Notes under the pieces: model-generated | Told to the model about the DNA's origin: nothing | Seen by the model: only the letters and a program-made list of their open reading frames with translations | The model's database searches: none | Position numbers and translations under genes: made by a program | Shown here: one piece after another, positions 1-8,162 of the stretch | Position numbering within the stretch: position 1 is the stretch's first letter | Layout: every line of letters starts with the position of its first letter | Assembly (NCBI RefSeq): GCF_025909975.1 | Contig: NZ_JAPCIO010000004.1 | Coordinates: 186,001 to 250,000 of the forward strand | Direction: 5' to 3' | Source of the DNA: Flavobacterium lacisediminis | Lineage (GTDB): Bacteria > Bacteroidota > Bacteroidia > Flavobacteriales > Flavobacteriaceae | DNA length: 64,000 bases

Positions 1-218
1 TAAAAGGTGTTTACGGAAGAGTTTCTAATGAAAATGTGATGTTAAATGCGTCAGGTTTAACGTATATTGCACCAGAAGATGTTTACTGGGAATATCATGC
101 AGGTGTTGGAAATATTTTTAAAGTATTGCGTGTCGATTTTGCTTGGAGAGGAAGTTACTTAGAAATGCCAGATGCTAGAAAATTTGCTATAAGAGCTTCA
201 TTTGGTTTCTATTTCTAA
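1..218 (+). CDS. C-terminal end of an outer-membrane protein (DUF5686-like), partial
   Basis: The reading frame is open from the window edge (codons in phase from base 3) to a TAA at 216-218, so only about 71 C-terminal residues are visible. The end is rich in aromatic residues and finishes GSxGFYF-like (SFGFYF), a typical beta-signal of an outer-membrane barrel whose last residue is Phe. It resembles, from memory, the end of flavobacterial DUF5686/carboxypeptidase-regulatory-domain proteins, but too little is present to be sure. Its stop overlaps the next start by one base (TAATG), so the two genes are probably cotranscribed. An in-frame GTG at 36 is not a real start. Confidence 0.55.
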   Translation, partial: KGVYGRVSNENVMLNASGLTYIAPEDVYWEYHAGVGNIFKVLRVDFAWRGSYLEMPDARKFAIRASFGFYF

Positions 219-820
219 TGGAAGAGGCAATTGCATATTTATATAAAAAAGACAATATTTTTGAACAAATAAAACAACAATACGGAGTTCCTGTTCAGCC
301 TAAAAGACCTCAAGGTTTTCAAACTTTAGTGTTGCTAATTTTGGAACAGCAAGTTTCGGTGGATTCCGCAAAGGCTACTTTTATCAAATTAAAATCAGCA
401 ATTCCTGATTTTTCAGTTGAAAATCTATTTAGTTTTTCAGAAGAAAATTTTCGAGCTTGTGGGGTAAGTCGTCAAAAAACGAAATACATAAAAGCACTTG
501 CTGAAGCTATTTTGTCAAAAGAATTGGATTTAGAGAGTTTGGCTTTCAAAGATTCTGAAGTTGTTCGTGAAGAACTTATCAAAATAAAAGGCATTGGTAA
601 TTGGACTATTGATATTTATTTAATGTTTTGCCTGAATTCATTAGATATAATTCCGCTTGGAGATATTGCAGTAGTAAATACCATGAAAGAACTTTTAGAT
701 ATTCATACGAAAGAAGAAATGGAACTCTATGCTCAAAAATGGAAACCCTATCGCTCGGTAGCTACTTATTTTCTTTGGCATTATTATCTTGAAAAAAGAG
801 GGAGAAAAATCACGTATTAA
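218..820 (+). CDS. alkA: DNA-3-methyladenine glycosylase II-like (HhH-GPD)
   Basis: Predicted base-excision repair glycosylase that removes alkylated purines. The 200-residue protein has the HhH-GPD layout: a helix-hairpin-helix segment around residues 120-135 (LIKIKGIGNWTIDIYLM), followed by the Gly/Pro-rich loop and an Asp in PLGDIAVVNTMKEL that fits the catalytic Asp of the superfamily. It lacks the N-terminal TBP-like domain of E. coli AlkA, as is common for short bacterial AlkA2-type proteins. The start is fixed by the TAATG overlap with the upstream gene. Exact substrate range cannot be read from sequence. Confidence 0.85.
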   Translation: MEEAIAYLYKKDNIFEQIKQQYGVPVQPKRPQGFQTLVLLILEQQVSVDSAKATFIKLKSAIPDFSVENLFSFSEENFRACGVSRQKTKYIKALAEAILSKELDLESLAFKDSEVVREELIKIKGIGNWTIDIYLMFCLNSLDIIPLGDIAVVNTMKELLDIHTKEEMELYAQKWKPYRSVATYFLWHYYLEKRGRKITY

Positions 821-857
821 ATCTTTGTAAAATCTATACTTTTTTTGCAAAACTCTT

Positions 858-888
858 TTGTTTCTCATATTTTATAGTGGTACCTTTG
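858..888 (+). promoter_or_regulatory. Promoter of the soluble pyrophosphatase gene
   Basis: TTG at 858-860 and TACCTTTG at 881-888 fit the Bacteroidetes TTG / TAnnTTTG pattern with a 20-bp spacer. The in-frame TTG at 858 is therefore more likely the -33 element than a start codon, which supports translation from the ATG at 915. Confidence 0.55.
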
Positions 889-914
889 CACCCGCTTTAA
901 AAATAAAAGATAAA

Positions 915-1445
915 ATGACAGCAGATAAAATTACTACATTTGATGTATTGATTGAGATTCCAAGAGGAAGTAGAAACAAATACGAATACGATTTTGAATT
1001 AAAAAGAATGCGTTTTGACAGAATGTTATTTTCGTCAATGATGTATCCAGCAGATTACGGATTTATTCCAGAAACGTTAGCATTAGATGGTGATCCATTA
1101 GATGTTTTGGTTTTAGTAAACGAGCCAACTTTTCCAGGTTGTGTAATGGAAGTAAAGCCAATCGGTGTTTTCCATATGGCAGACGACAAAGGACCAGATG
1201 AGAAAGTGATTTGTGTACCGGTTTCTGACCCAATTTGGAATAAATTAAACGATTTAAGTGATGTAAATCCTCACTTAATCAAAGAAATCGAACACTTCTT
1301 CCAAGTGTATAAAGATTTAGAAAATAAAAAAGTAGATGTTGAAGGTTGGGGAGACGTTAATGAAGCAAAAGAAATTTTGACAAAATGTACGAATCGTTTC
1401 AACGAAATCGAAAATAAACCAGAAGGATTGTTTAGTATTAAATAA
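915..1445 (+). CDS. ppa: Family I inorganic pyrophosphatase
   Basis: Soluble enzyme hydrolysing PPi to two phosphates, pulling biosynthetic reactions forward. At 176 residues it has the usual family I length. The signature DGDPLDVLVL near residues 68-77 carries the metal-binding Asp residues, and upstream Glu, Lys and Tyr residues (EIPRGSRNKYEYD, MYPADYGFIP) also fit. The ATG at 915 is chosen because the longer reading from TTG 858 runs over the promoter and adds residues foreign to the family. A terminator follows, then a second, membrane-bound pyrophosphatase: two PPi-consuming enzymes side by side. Confidence 0.95.
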   Translation: MTADKITTFDVLIEIPRGSRNKYEYDFELKRMRFDRMLFSSMMYPADYGFIPETLALDGDPLDVLVLVNEPTFPGCVMEVKPIGVFHMADDKGPDEKVICVPVSDPIWNKLNDLSDVNPHLIKEIEHFFQVYKDLENKKVDVEGWGDVNEAKEILTKCTNRFNEIENKPEGLFSIK

Positions 1446-1465
1446 TTTATAGGTTCTTAATAAAT

Positions 1466-1502
1466 AAAAAGGCAGTATTTTTCTAAAAATATTGCCTTTT
1501 TT
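1466..1502 (+). terminator. Intrinsic terminator after ppa
   Basis: A stem formed by AAAGGCAGTATTT and AAATATTGCCTTT with a short loop (one G-U pair) is followed by a T run. It separates ppa from the membrane pyrophosphatase gene. Confidence 0.75.
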
Positions 1503-1560
1503 GTTTTATTTTCTTAATATTACCATAAAATTAACAAACACCAAAACTAAATTATATTTT

Positions 1561-4140
1561 ATGGAATCAATGATGATTTACGTGCCAATAGTCATGGCAC
1601 TATTAGGATTAGCATTTATGGCTGTCAAACGCGCTTGGGTTCTTAAGCAAGATGCTGGAGATGGAAAAATGAAAGAAATTTCAGATTACATCTACGAAGG
1701 AGCCTTAGCATTTTTAAAAGCAGAATACAAATTATTAACGTTTTTCGTTCTTGGAGCGAGTGTGGTTCTTGCGGGAATTTCATTTATTGTTCCAACAACA
1801 CATTGGTTAATCGTAATTGCATTTATTTTCGGAGCTATATTTTCAGCTTATGCAGGTAATATTGGGATGAAAATCGCAACTAAAACTAATGTTAGAACTA
1901 CGCAAGCGGCTCGTACAAGTTTACCACAAGCATTAAAAGTTTCTTTTGGTGGTGGAACAGTAATGGGATTAGGTGTTGCTGGTTTAGCTGTTTTAGGATT
2001 AACAGGATTCTTTATCATATTCTTTAGATTTTTTATGAACGGAGAATGGACATCAACAGATGACATGACTATCGTTCTTGAAACTTTAGCAGGATTTTCT
2101 CTTGGAGCAGAATCTATCGCTTTGTTTGCTCGTGTTGGTGGAGGTATTTATACAAAAGCTGCCGATGTAGGTGCTGACTTAGTAGGAAAAGTAGAAGCGG
2201 GTATTCCAGAAGACGATCCACGTAATCCTGCTACAATTGCAGATAACGTTGGAGATAACGTTGGAGACGTTGCCGGAATGGGTGCCGATTTATTCGGTTC
2301 GTATGTAGCAACCGTATTAGCGGCAATGGTTTTAGGAAATTATGTAATTAAAGATATGGGTGGTAAAATCGATGACGCTTTTGGCGGAATTGGACCAATT
2401 TTATTACCAATGGCAATCGCAGGTTTTGGAATTTTATTTTCTATCATTGGAACAATGTTAGTTAAAATTTCAAGCGACGATGCTAAAGAAGCACAAGTTC
2501 AAGGGGCATTAAATAAAGGAAACTGGGTTTCTATCATTTTAACTGCTGTTTCTTGTTTCTTCTTAGTGCAATTTATGTTGCCAGAAGTAATGACAATGGA
2601 ATTCTACGGTGAAGGAGCGCAAGAAATTTCAGCAATGCGTGTTTTCTACGCAACTTTAATCGGATTATTTGTAGGTGGAGCAATTTCATCTGTAACGGAA
2701 TATTACACTGGATTAGGTACAAAACCAGTATTGGCAATCGTGCAAAAATCATCAACTGGAGCAGGAACAAACGTAATCGCTGGTTTAGCAACGGGTATGA
2801 TTTCAACTTTCCCAACAGTAATTTTATTTGCTGCTGCAATCTGGTCAACTTATGCTTTAGCAGGATTTTATGGAGTAGCTTTAGCAGCTTCTGCAATGAT
2901 GGCTACAACAGCTATGCAGTTAGCTATTGATGCTTTCGGACCAATCTCTGATAATGCTGGTGGAATCGCTGAAATGAGTGAATTACCAAAAGAAGTTCGT
3001 ACTCGTACAGATATTTTAGATTCAGTTGGTAACACAACAGCTGCAACTGGAAAAGGTTTCGCAATCGCTTCTGCAGCATTGACTTCGTTAGCTTTATTTG
3101 CTGCTTATGTAACATTTACTGGAATTGACGGAATTAATATCTTCAAAGCGCCGGTATTAGCAATGTTATTCATTGGAGGTATGATTCCTGTAGTTTTCTC
3201 TGCATTAGCAATGAATTCAGTAGGAAAAGCAGCAATGGATATGGTGTACGAAGTACGTCGTCAGTTCAAAGAAATTCCAGGAATTATGGAAGGAACTGGA
3301 AAACCAGAATACGGAAAATGTGTTGAAATTTCTACAAAAGCCGCTTTACGCGAAATGATGTTGCCTGGAATCTTAACAATCGGTTTCCCAATTGCAATTG
3401 TATTATTAGGTAAATTAGTTTATGCAGATAACAACCAATTAATCGCTGAAATGTTAGGTGGTTATATGGCTGGAGTTACGGTTTCAGGTGTGCTTTGGGC
3501 AGTGTTCCAAAATAACGCTGGTGGAGCTTGGGATAACGCTAAAAAATCGTTCGAAGCTGGAGTTATGATTAACGGTGAAATGACATACAAAGGTTCTGAT
3601 GCTCACAAAGCTGCGGTAACTGGAGATACAGTTGGAGATCCATTTAAAGATACTTCTGGACCATCAATGAATATCTTAATTAAATTAACGTGTTTAATTG
3701 GTTTAGTAATCGCTCCAATCTTAGGAGGTCATGGTGCTACAACTGAAAAAGGTGCTTGTTGTGCAAAAACAGAAATGATGTGTTGCGATACAGGAAAATG
3801 CGATATGTCTAAATGTGCTGACATGACAAAAGAGGAATGCGCTAAAATGTGTGAAGAGAACGGTTGTTCTGAAGAATGTAAAGAAAAATGTATGGCAATG
3901 TATGATGAAAACGGAAAATTCATCGGCGATGCTGGACATGTTCATGACGAAAATTGCAACCATGGAAAGCATGAGGAAATCATCAAAATGGATGTAAAAA
4001 AAGTAAAAGACGATAACGGAAAAGTAAAAGCAACAGTTACCATCACTAAAAAAGTAGATGGTAAAGAAACTACAGAAGAAAAAGTTTTCGAAGGAGACGA
4101 TTTAGAAGTAGAAGCAAAAATTGCTGAACTAGGAAAATAA
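1561..4140 (+). CDS. hppA: Membrane-bound, ion-translocating pyrophosphatase with Cys-rich tail
   Basis: Integral membrane enzyme coupling PPi hydrolysis to Na+ and/or H+ export. The 859-residue protein has many hydrophobic helices and the family motifs [13 protein letters not shown], the DNVGDNVGD cluster near residue 235, and a C-terminal [14 protein letters not shown]. The segment [10 protein letters not shown] near residue 490 has Ala where K+-independent enzymes carry Lys, so it should be a K+-dependent type; which ion is pumped is inferred only. After the last helix (about residue 720) comes a soluble tail of roughly 139 residues with 12 cysteines, many Met and several His, then a charged Lys/Glu region. 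That tail is not part of the pump core. Start at 1561 ([10 protein letters not shown]); the upstream in-frame extension covers non-coding sequence. Confidence 0.93.
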   Translation: MESMMIYVPIVMALLGLAFMAVKRAWVLKQDAGDGKMKEISDYIYEGALAFLKAEYKLLTFFVLGASVVLAGISFIVPTTHWLIVIAFIFGAIFSAYAGNIGMKIATKTNVRTTQAARTSLPQALKVSFGGGTVMGLGVAGLAVLGLTGFFIIFFRFFMNGEWTSTDDMTIVLETLAGFSLGAESIALFARVGGGIYTKAADVGADLVGKVEAGIPEDDPRNPATIADNVGDNVGDVAGMGADLFGSYVATVLAAMVLGNYVIKDMGGKIDDAFGGIGPILLPMAIAGFGILFSIIGTMLVKISSDDAKEAQVQGALNKGNWVSIILTAVSCFFLVQFMLPEVMTMEFYGEGAQEISAMRVFYATLIGLFVGGAISSVTEYYTGLGTKPVLAIVQKSSTGAGTNVIAGLATGMISTFPTVILFAAAIWSTYALAGFYGVALAASAMMATTAMQLAIDAFGPISDNAGGIAEMSELPKEVRTRTDILDSVGNTTAATGKGFAIASAALTSLALFAAYVTFTGIDGINIFKAPVLAMLFIGGMIPVVFSALAMNSVGKAAMDMVYEVRRQFKEIPGIMEGTGKPEYGKCVEISTKAALREMMLPGILTIGFPIAIVLLGKLVYADNNQLIAEMLGGYMAGVTVSGVLWAVFQNNAGGAWDNAKKSFEAGVMINGEMTYKGSDAHKAAVTGDTVGDPFKDTSGPSMNILIKLTCLIGLVIAPILGGHGATTEKGACCAKTEMMCCDTGKCDMSKCADMTKEECAKMCEENGCSEECKEKCMAMYDENGKFIGDAGHVHDENCNHGKHEEIIKMDVKKVKDDNGKVKATVTITKKVDGKETTEEKVFEGDDLEVEAKIAELGK

Positions 4141-4161
4141 TCTTTTTCGACATAAATAATG

Positions 4162-4190
4162 AAAACCGCACAGTAATGTGCGGTTTTTTT
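4162..4190 (+). terminator. Intrinsic terminator after hppA
   Basis: AAAACCGCAC and GTGCGGTTTT form a ten-pair stem around a short AGTAAT loop, followed by a T run, 22 bases after the hppA stop. Confidence 0.85.
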
Positions 4191-4221
4191 ATTTAATTTT
4201 AGCCAAACAAACACAACTCCA

Positions 4222-6483
4222 ATGAAATACAAAATACTGACTTTGTTGTTGCTCTTTTCTGTAATTAGCTCTGCACAACAAACTCTTAATTTAATACCGA
4301 AGCCGAATTCAGTCGAAATAAAAAAAGGACATTTTGTTTTAAATAAAGAAACTGTAATCTTAGCTGATGAAAATTCTTTTGAAGCAAAATATTTAAAAGA
4401 ACAAATAAAAAATCAAACAGGATTAGATTTAAAAATTTCATCAAAATTTAAGTCTAAGAATTGTATTCAATTTGGAATTAAAATTCCAGATACAACAAAT
4501 TTTGATAGAGAATATTACAATTTAAATATTTGGAAAAGCAAAATTCATATTTCTGCCTTTTCAAATAAAGGTATATTTTATGGGATTCAAACTTTATTAC
4601 AAATGATTCCTTATTCAAAATTAAGAGAGATTAGATTAAATGAAGTTTCTATTTTCGACCAACCCAAATTTCAATGGCGCGGTATGCATTTAGACGTTTC
4701 TCGTCATTTCTTCCCAAAAGATTTCATCAAAAAATACATTGATTATTTAGCGATGTACAAAATGAATACCTTTCATTGGCATTTGACTGATGATCAAGGT
4801 TGGCGAATCGAAATCAAAAAATATCCAAAATTAACCGAAGTCGGCGCATGGCGTAACGGTTCCATGATTGGACATTACACCGATCAAACTTTTGACGAAA
4901 TTCGCTATGGCGGATTTTACACACAAGAAGAAATTAAAGAAATTGTAGCTTACGCCAAAGAACGTCACATCACCATTGTTCCTGAAATTGAAATGCCTGG
5001 TCACGCTTTAGCAGCCTTAGCTTCGTATCCTGAATTTTCTTGTACAGGCGGACCTTTTGAAGTAGGGAAAACTTGGGGCGTTTTAGAAGATGTTTTTTGT
5101 CCAAAAGACGAAACGTTTACTTTTTTAGAAAATATTTTGACAGAAGTTATGACATTATTCCCTTCTGAATACATTCACATCGGTGGTGATGAATGTCCAA
5201 AAGTACGCTGGAAAAGTTGCCCACATTGTCAAAAAAGAATCAAAGACGAAAATCTAAAAGACGAACACAAATTACAAAGTTATTTCATTCAACGAATCGA
5301 AAAATTTGTCAACAGTAAAGGGCGAAAAATCATCGGTTGGGACGAAATTTTAGAAGGCGGATTAGCACCAAACGCAGCAGTAATGAGTTGGCGTGGCACC
5401 GAAGGCGGAATTGCAGCTGCTAAACAAAAACATTTCGTAGTCATGTCACCAGGTTCACATTGTTATTTCGACCACTACCAAGGCGAACCCAAAAACGAAC
5501 CGATTGCTTTTGGAGGTTATACAAATGTGGAAAAAGTGTATTCTTTTAATCCAATTCCAAAGGAACTTTCACCAGAAGAATCGAAATATATTCTAGGCGC
5601 TCAAGCCAATCTTTGGACGGAATATATCAATACACCAGAACATGTTGAATATATGGTTTTTCCAAGAATAGCTGCGCTTTCCGAAGTGGTTTGGGGAACA
5701 TCCAATCCGAAAGAATACAAAGAATTCGAAAAAAGATTGATTTCACATTTTGAAATCTATGATAAAAAAGGAATCAACTACAGCAAAGCCATTTTTGAAG
5801 TAACTTCGAAAGTGCATCCAGCAGAAAATGGAGTAGCTTTCGAATTAAAATCTGTCAATCCAAACGGAATCAAATACACAATCGATGGTTCAGAGCCAAA
5901 TTCAAATTCGTTTTTGTATGAAAAACCAATTCTAGTTACAAAGAACCAAACTATAAAAGCGGCTTATTTTGAAAACGGTAAAGCTAAAAGTGCCACCATC
6001 GAGCAACCATTTTTCATTACAAAATCAACAGGTAAAAAGATAGAATTGGTACATCAACCTCACGAAAATTATGGCATCGGTGGAAGTTTTACTTTGGTCG
6101 ATGGAATGAAAGGAAATACTTCTAAATTCGGTAGAGATTGGTTAGGTTTCTGGGGAAAAGATATGAATGCTACTATCGATTTAGGAAAAACTGAAACGAT
6201 TTCGAAAATCAGTATCAATACACTTTCATCAGAAGGAAGTTGGATTTATTATCCAAAAAGCATCGGAATTTTTGTTTCCAAAGATGGTAAAAATTACTAT
6301 TCTATTGCGATTGTTTCTTCCAAAGAAATTCATGAAAATAAAGGAAAAATCATAGTTGAATTCGATAAACAAAATGTTCAATTTATAAAAGTCATTGCAG
6401 AAAACAACGGAATCATTGTAGATGGAAAACCTGGCGCTGGTTCCAATAGTTGGTTATTTGTAGACGAAATAAGTGTAGAATAA
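4222..6483 (+). CDS. Secreted beta-N-acetylhexosaminidase (GH20)
   Basis: Glycosidase releasing terminal beta-linked GlcNAc/GalNAc. Residues 1-18 are a signal peptide (ends ISSAQQ), so it acts in the periplasm or at the surface. Order of domains: N-terminal GH20b-like domain (about 20-145), GH20 barrel (about 150-500) with the catalytic pair Asp323-Glu324 in HIGGDECPK plus WDEILEGG and MSWRG motifs, a chitobiase-type C-terminal module (about 530-590), and an F5/8-type beta-sandwich near the end. 753 residues is normal for Bacteroidetes members. It begins a four-gene operon; the next start overlaps its stop by one base. Confidence 0.93.
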   Translation: MKYKILTLLLLFSVISSAQQTLNLIPKPNSVEIKKGHFVLNKETVILADENSFEAKYLKEQIKNQTGLDLKISSKFKSKNCIQFGIKIPDTTNFDREYYNLNIWKSKIHISAFSNKGIFYGIQTLLQMIPYSKLREIRLNEVSIFDQPKFQWRGMHLDVSRHFFPKDFIKKYIDYLAMYKMNTFHWHLTDDQGWRIEIKKYPKLTEVGAWRNGSMIGHYTDQTFDEIRYGGFYTQEEIKEIVAYAKERHITIVPEIEMPGHALAALASYPEFSCTGGPFEVGKTWGVLEDVFCPKDETFTFLENILTEVMTLFPSEYIHIGGDECPKVRWKSCPHCQKRIKDENLKDEHKLQSYFIQRIEKFVNSKGRKIIGWDEILEGGLAPNAAVMSWRGTEGGIAAAKQKHFVVMSPGSHCYFDHYQGEPKNEPIAFGGYTNVEKVYSFNPIPKELSPEESKYILGAQANLWTEYINTPEHVEYMVFPRIAALSEVVWGTSNPKEYKEFEKRLISHFEIYDKKGINYSKAIFEVTSKVHPAENGVAFELKSVNPNGIKYTIDGSEPNSNSFLYEKPILVTKNQTIKAAYFENGKAKSATIEQPFFITKSTGKKIELVHQPHENYGIGGSFTLVDGMKGNTSKFGRDWLGFWGKDMNATIDLGKTETISKISINTLSSEGSWIYYPKSIGIFVSKDGKNYYSIAIVSSKEIHENKGKIIVEFDKQNVQFIKVIAENNGIIVDGKPGAGSNSWLFVDEISVE

Positions 6484-7481
6484 TGACAAACAGAAGAATT
6501 TTTTTAAAAACAACCGCATTAGCAACTGCTGGCGTAGCATTTCAGGCTTTCAATGGAAAATCTGAAGAAGCTGAAATCGATGTTAGTTCAGGAAAAGTGA
6601 ATAAACCAATTGTACTTTCTACTTGGAATTTTGGTTTACAAGCCAATCAAGCCGCTTGGGAAGTGCTTAAAAATAAGGGCCGCGCTCTAGATGCCGTTGA
6701 AGCAGGAGTGAAAATTCCAGAAGGCGATCCAAATGAGAGAAGTGTTGGTTATGGCGGTCGCCCAGATAGAGATGGTCGTGTTACCTTAGACGCTTGTATT
6801 ATGGATGAATATTCAAATATAGGTTCGGTAGCTTGTTTGGAACATATCAAACATCCTATTTCAGTAGCAAGAATGGTGATGGAAAAAACGCCTCATGTGA
6901 TGTTGGTTGGTGAAGGTGCTTTGCAGTTTGCCATCGCTCAAGGATTCAAAAAAGAAAATTTGTTAGTTGAAGCTTCCGAAAAAGAATGGAAAGAATGGCT
7001 AAAAACAAGTGAATATTTACCAAAAGCAAACATCGAGAACCACGACACCATCGGAATGATTGCGTTAGATGCGCATGGCAATTTATCGGGTGCGTGTACT
7101 ACAAGCGGTATGGCGTTCAAAATGCATGGAAGAGTGGGCGATTCCCCAATTATCGGTGCAGGTTTGTATGTGGATAACGAAATTGGAGCCGCAACCGCAA
7201 CAGGTCATGGCGAAGAAGTAATTCGAATTACGGGTTGTCATTTAGTAGTAGAATTGATGCGTCAAGGAAAATCACCACAAAAAGCTTGTGAAGAAGCCGT
7301 AATGCGAATTGTAAAACTGACTCAAAATCGAGGGAAAAATCTAAAAGATATCCAAGTTGGATTCATCGCTTTGAATAAAAAAGGAGAATACGGTTCGTAT
7401 TGTGTACAAGGTGGTTTCAATTATGCCGTTCATGATGCAACTGGAAATAAATTAATCGATGCGAATTACTTTTTGAAATAA
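6483..7481 (+). CDS. N4-(beta-N-acetylglucosaminyl)-L-asparaginase (glycosylasparaginase)
   Basis: Ntn-hydrolase that splits the GlcNAc-Asn bond at the root of N-glycans. The 332-residue precursor has a twin-arginine-like leader (RRIFLKTTALATAG), so export through Tat is likely. The autoprocessing site is visible as HDTIGM: cleavage before Thr189 would free the catalytic Thr. Later motifs GDSPIIGAGLYVDN and GAATATGHGE match the family. The ATG at 6483 overlaps the upstream TAA, and the longer frame from 6450 is rejected because it would precede the Tat leader. Related Elizabethkingia enzymes act in the periplasm on glycopeptides. It fits between the hexosaminidase and the beta-mannosidase. 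Confidence 0.9.
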   Translation: MTNRRIFLKTTALATAGVAFQAFNGKSEEAEIDVSSGKVNKPIVLSTWNFGLQANQAAWEVLKNKGRALDAVEAGVKIPEGDPNERSVGYGGRPDRDGRVTLDACIMDEYSNIGSVACLEHIKHPISVARMVMEKTPHVMLVGEGALQFAIAQGFKKENLLVEASEKEWKEWLKTSEYLPKANIENHDTIGMIALDAHGNLSGACTTSGMAFKMHGRVGDSPIIGAGLYVDNEIGAATATGHGEEVIRITGCHLVVELMRQGKSPQKACEEAVMRIVKLTQNRGKNLKDIQVGFIALNKKGEYGSYCVQGGFNYAVHDATGNKLIDANYFLK

Positions 7482-8152
7482 TGAAAAAAATCGAAATCGC
7501 TTGTTTTAACCTTGAATCTGCTCTAATAGCTCAAAAGGCTGGAGCTGATAGAGTAGAATTATGCGCTGATATGTCGGTTGGTGGAACAACTCCAAAAATC
7601 GAAAAGATTCAAAAAGCTCTCGAACATTTGACTATCGATTTATATGTGATGATTCGCCCAAGAGGAGGAAATTTTGTTTACTCAGAAGCAGAATTTGAAC
7701 AAATGAAATCGGAAATCGTGACCATTAAAAAACTTAGAGTTAACGGATTTGTTTTTGGAATTTTAAATGAGGATAAAACAATTAATATCGAACAAAATTC
7801 AGCTTTAGTGGAATTAGCAAAACCTTTTTCTTGTACGTTTCATCGTGCTTTTGATGAAGTTTCAAATTATAAACAAGCTCTAGAAGATGTTATTTCTTGT
7901 GGATTTTCAACCATTCTAACTTCTGGAACTTTTCCAAATGTCATGGAAGGAAAAGAAGTTTTGAAACAATTAGTAATTCAAGCCAATAATCGCATCGAAA
8001 TCATGCCCGGTGGCGGATTGCGTTCGACCAATATTTCAGAATTAGACGAAATGGTTAATGCGAATTGGTATCATTCTTCTGCCATTACCGATGGAAGTGA
8101 AATTGCTAGTCTAGAAGAAATTGTTCAATTGAAGAAAAAGTTGCAATCTTAA
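7481..8152 (+). CDS. cutC: CutC family protein (copper homeostasis annotation, true role unsettled)
   Basis: 223-residue TIM-barrel protein with CutC hallmarks: SALIAQKAGADRVELCADMSVGGTTP near the N-terminus, MIRPRGGNFVYS, TFHRAFDEV, and MPGGGLRSTNI near the C-terminus. No signal peptide, so it is cytoplasmic. The family name comes from copper tolerance in E. coli, but its biochemical activity has long been uncertain. Here the start overlaps the glycosylasparaginase stop (TAATG) and the beta-mannosidase follows 10 bases later. Nothing else in the operon concerns copper, so a role in amino-sugar or glycan turnover is a fair inference. Confidence 0.88.
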   Translation: MKKIEIACFNLESALIAQKAGADRVELCADMSVGGTTPKIEKIQKALEHLTIDLYVMIRPRGGNFVYSEAEFEQMKSEIVTIKKLRVNGFVFGILNEDKTINIEQNSALVELAKPFSCTFHRAFDEVSNYKQALEDVISCGFSTILTSGTFPNVMEGKEVLKQLVIQANNRIEIMPGGGLRSTNISELDEMVNANWYHSSAITDGSEIASLEEIVQLKKKLQS

Positions 8153-8162
8153 ATGAACTTAC

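Noticed and set aside
858..914. Longer N-terminus of the soluble pyrophosphatase from TTG 858
   Set aside because: That TTG coincides with a -33 promoter element, and the extra residues do not match the family.
2573..2896. 107-codon minus-strand ORF inside hppA
   Set aside because: It is antisense to a conserved pump core, rich in Leu from complementary codons, and has no recognisable protein features.
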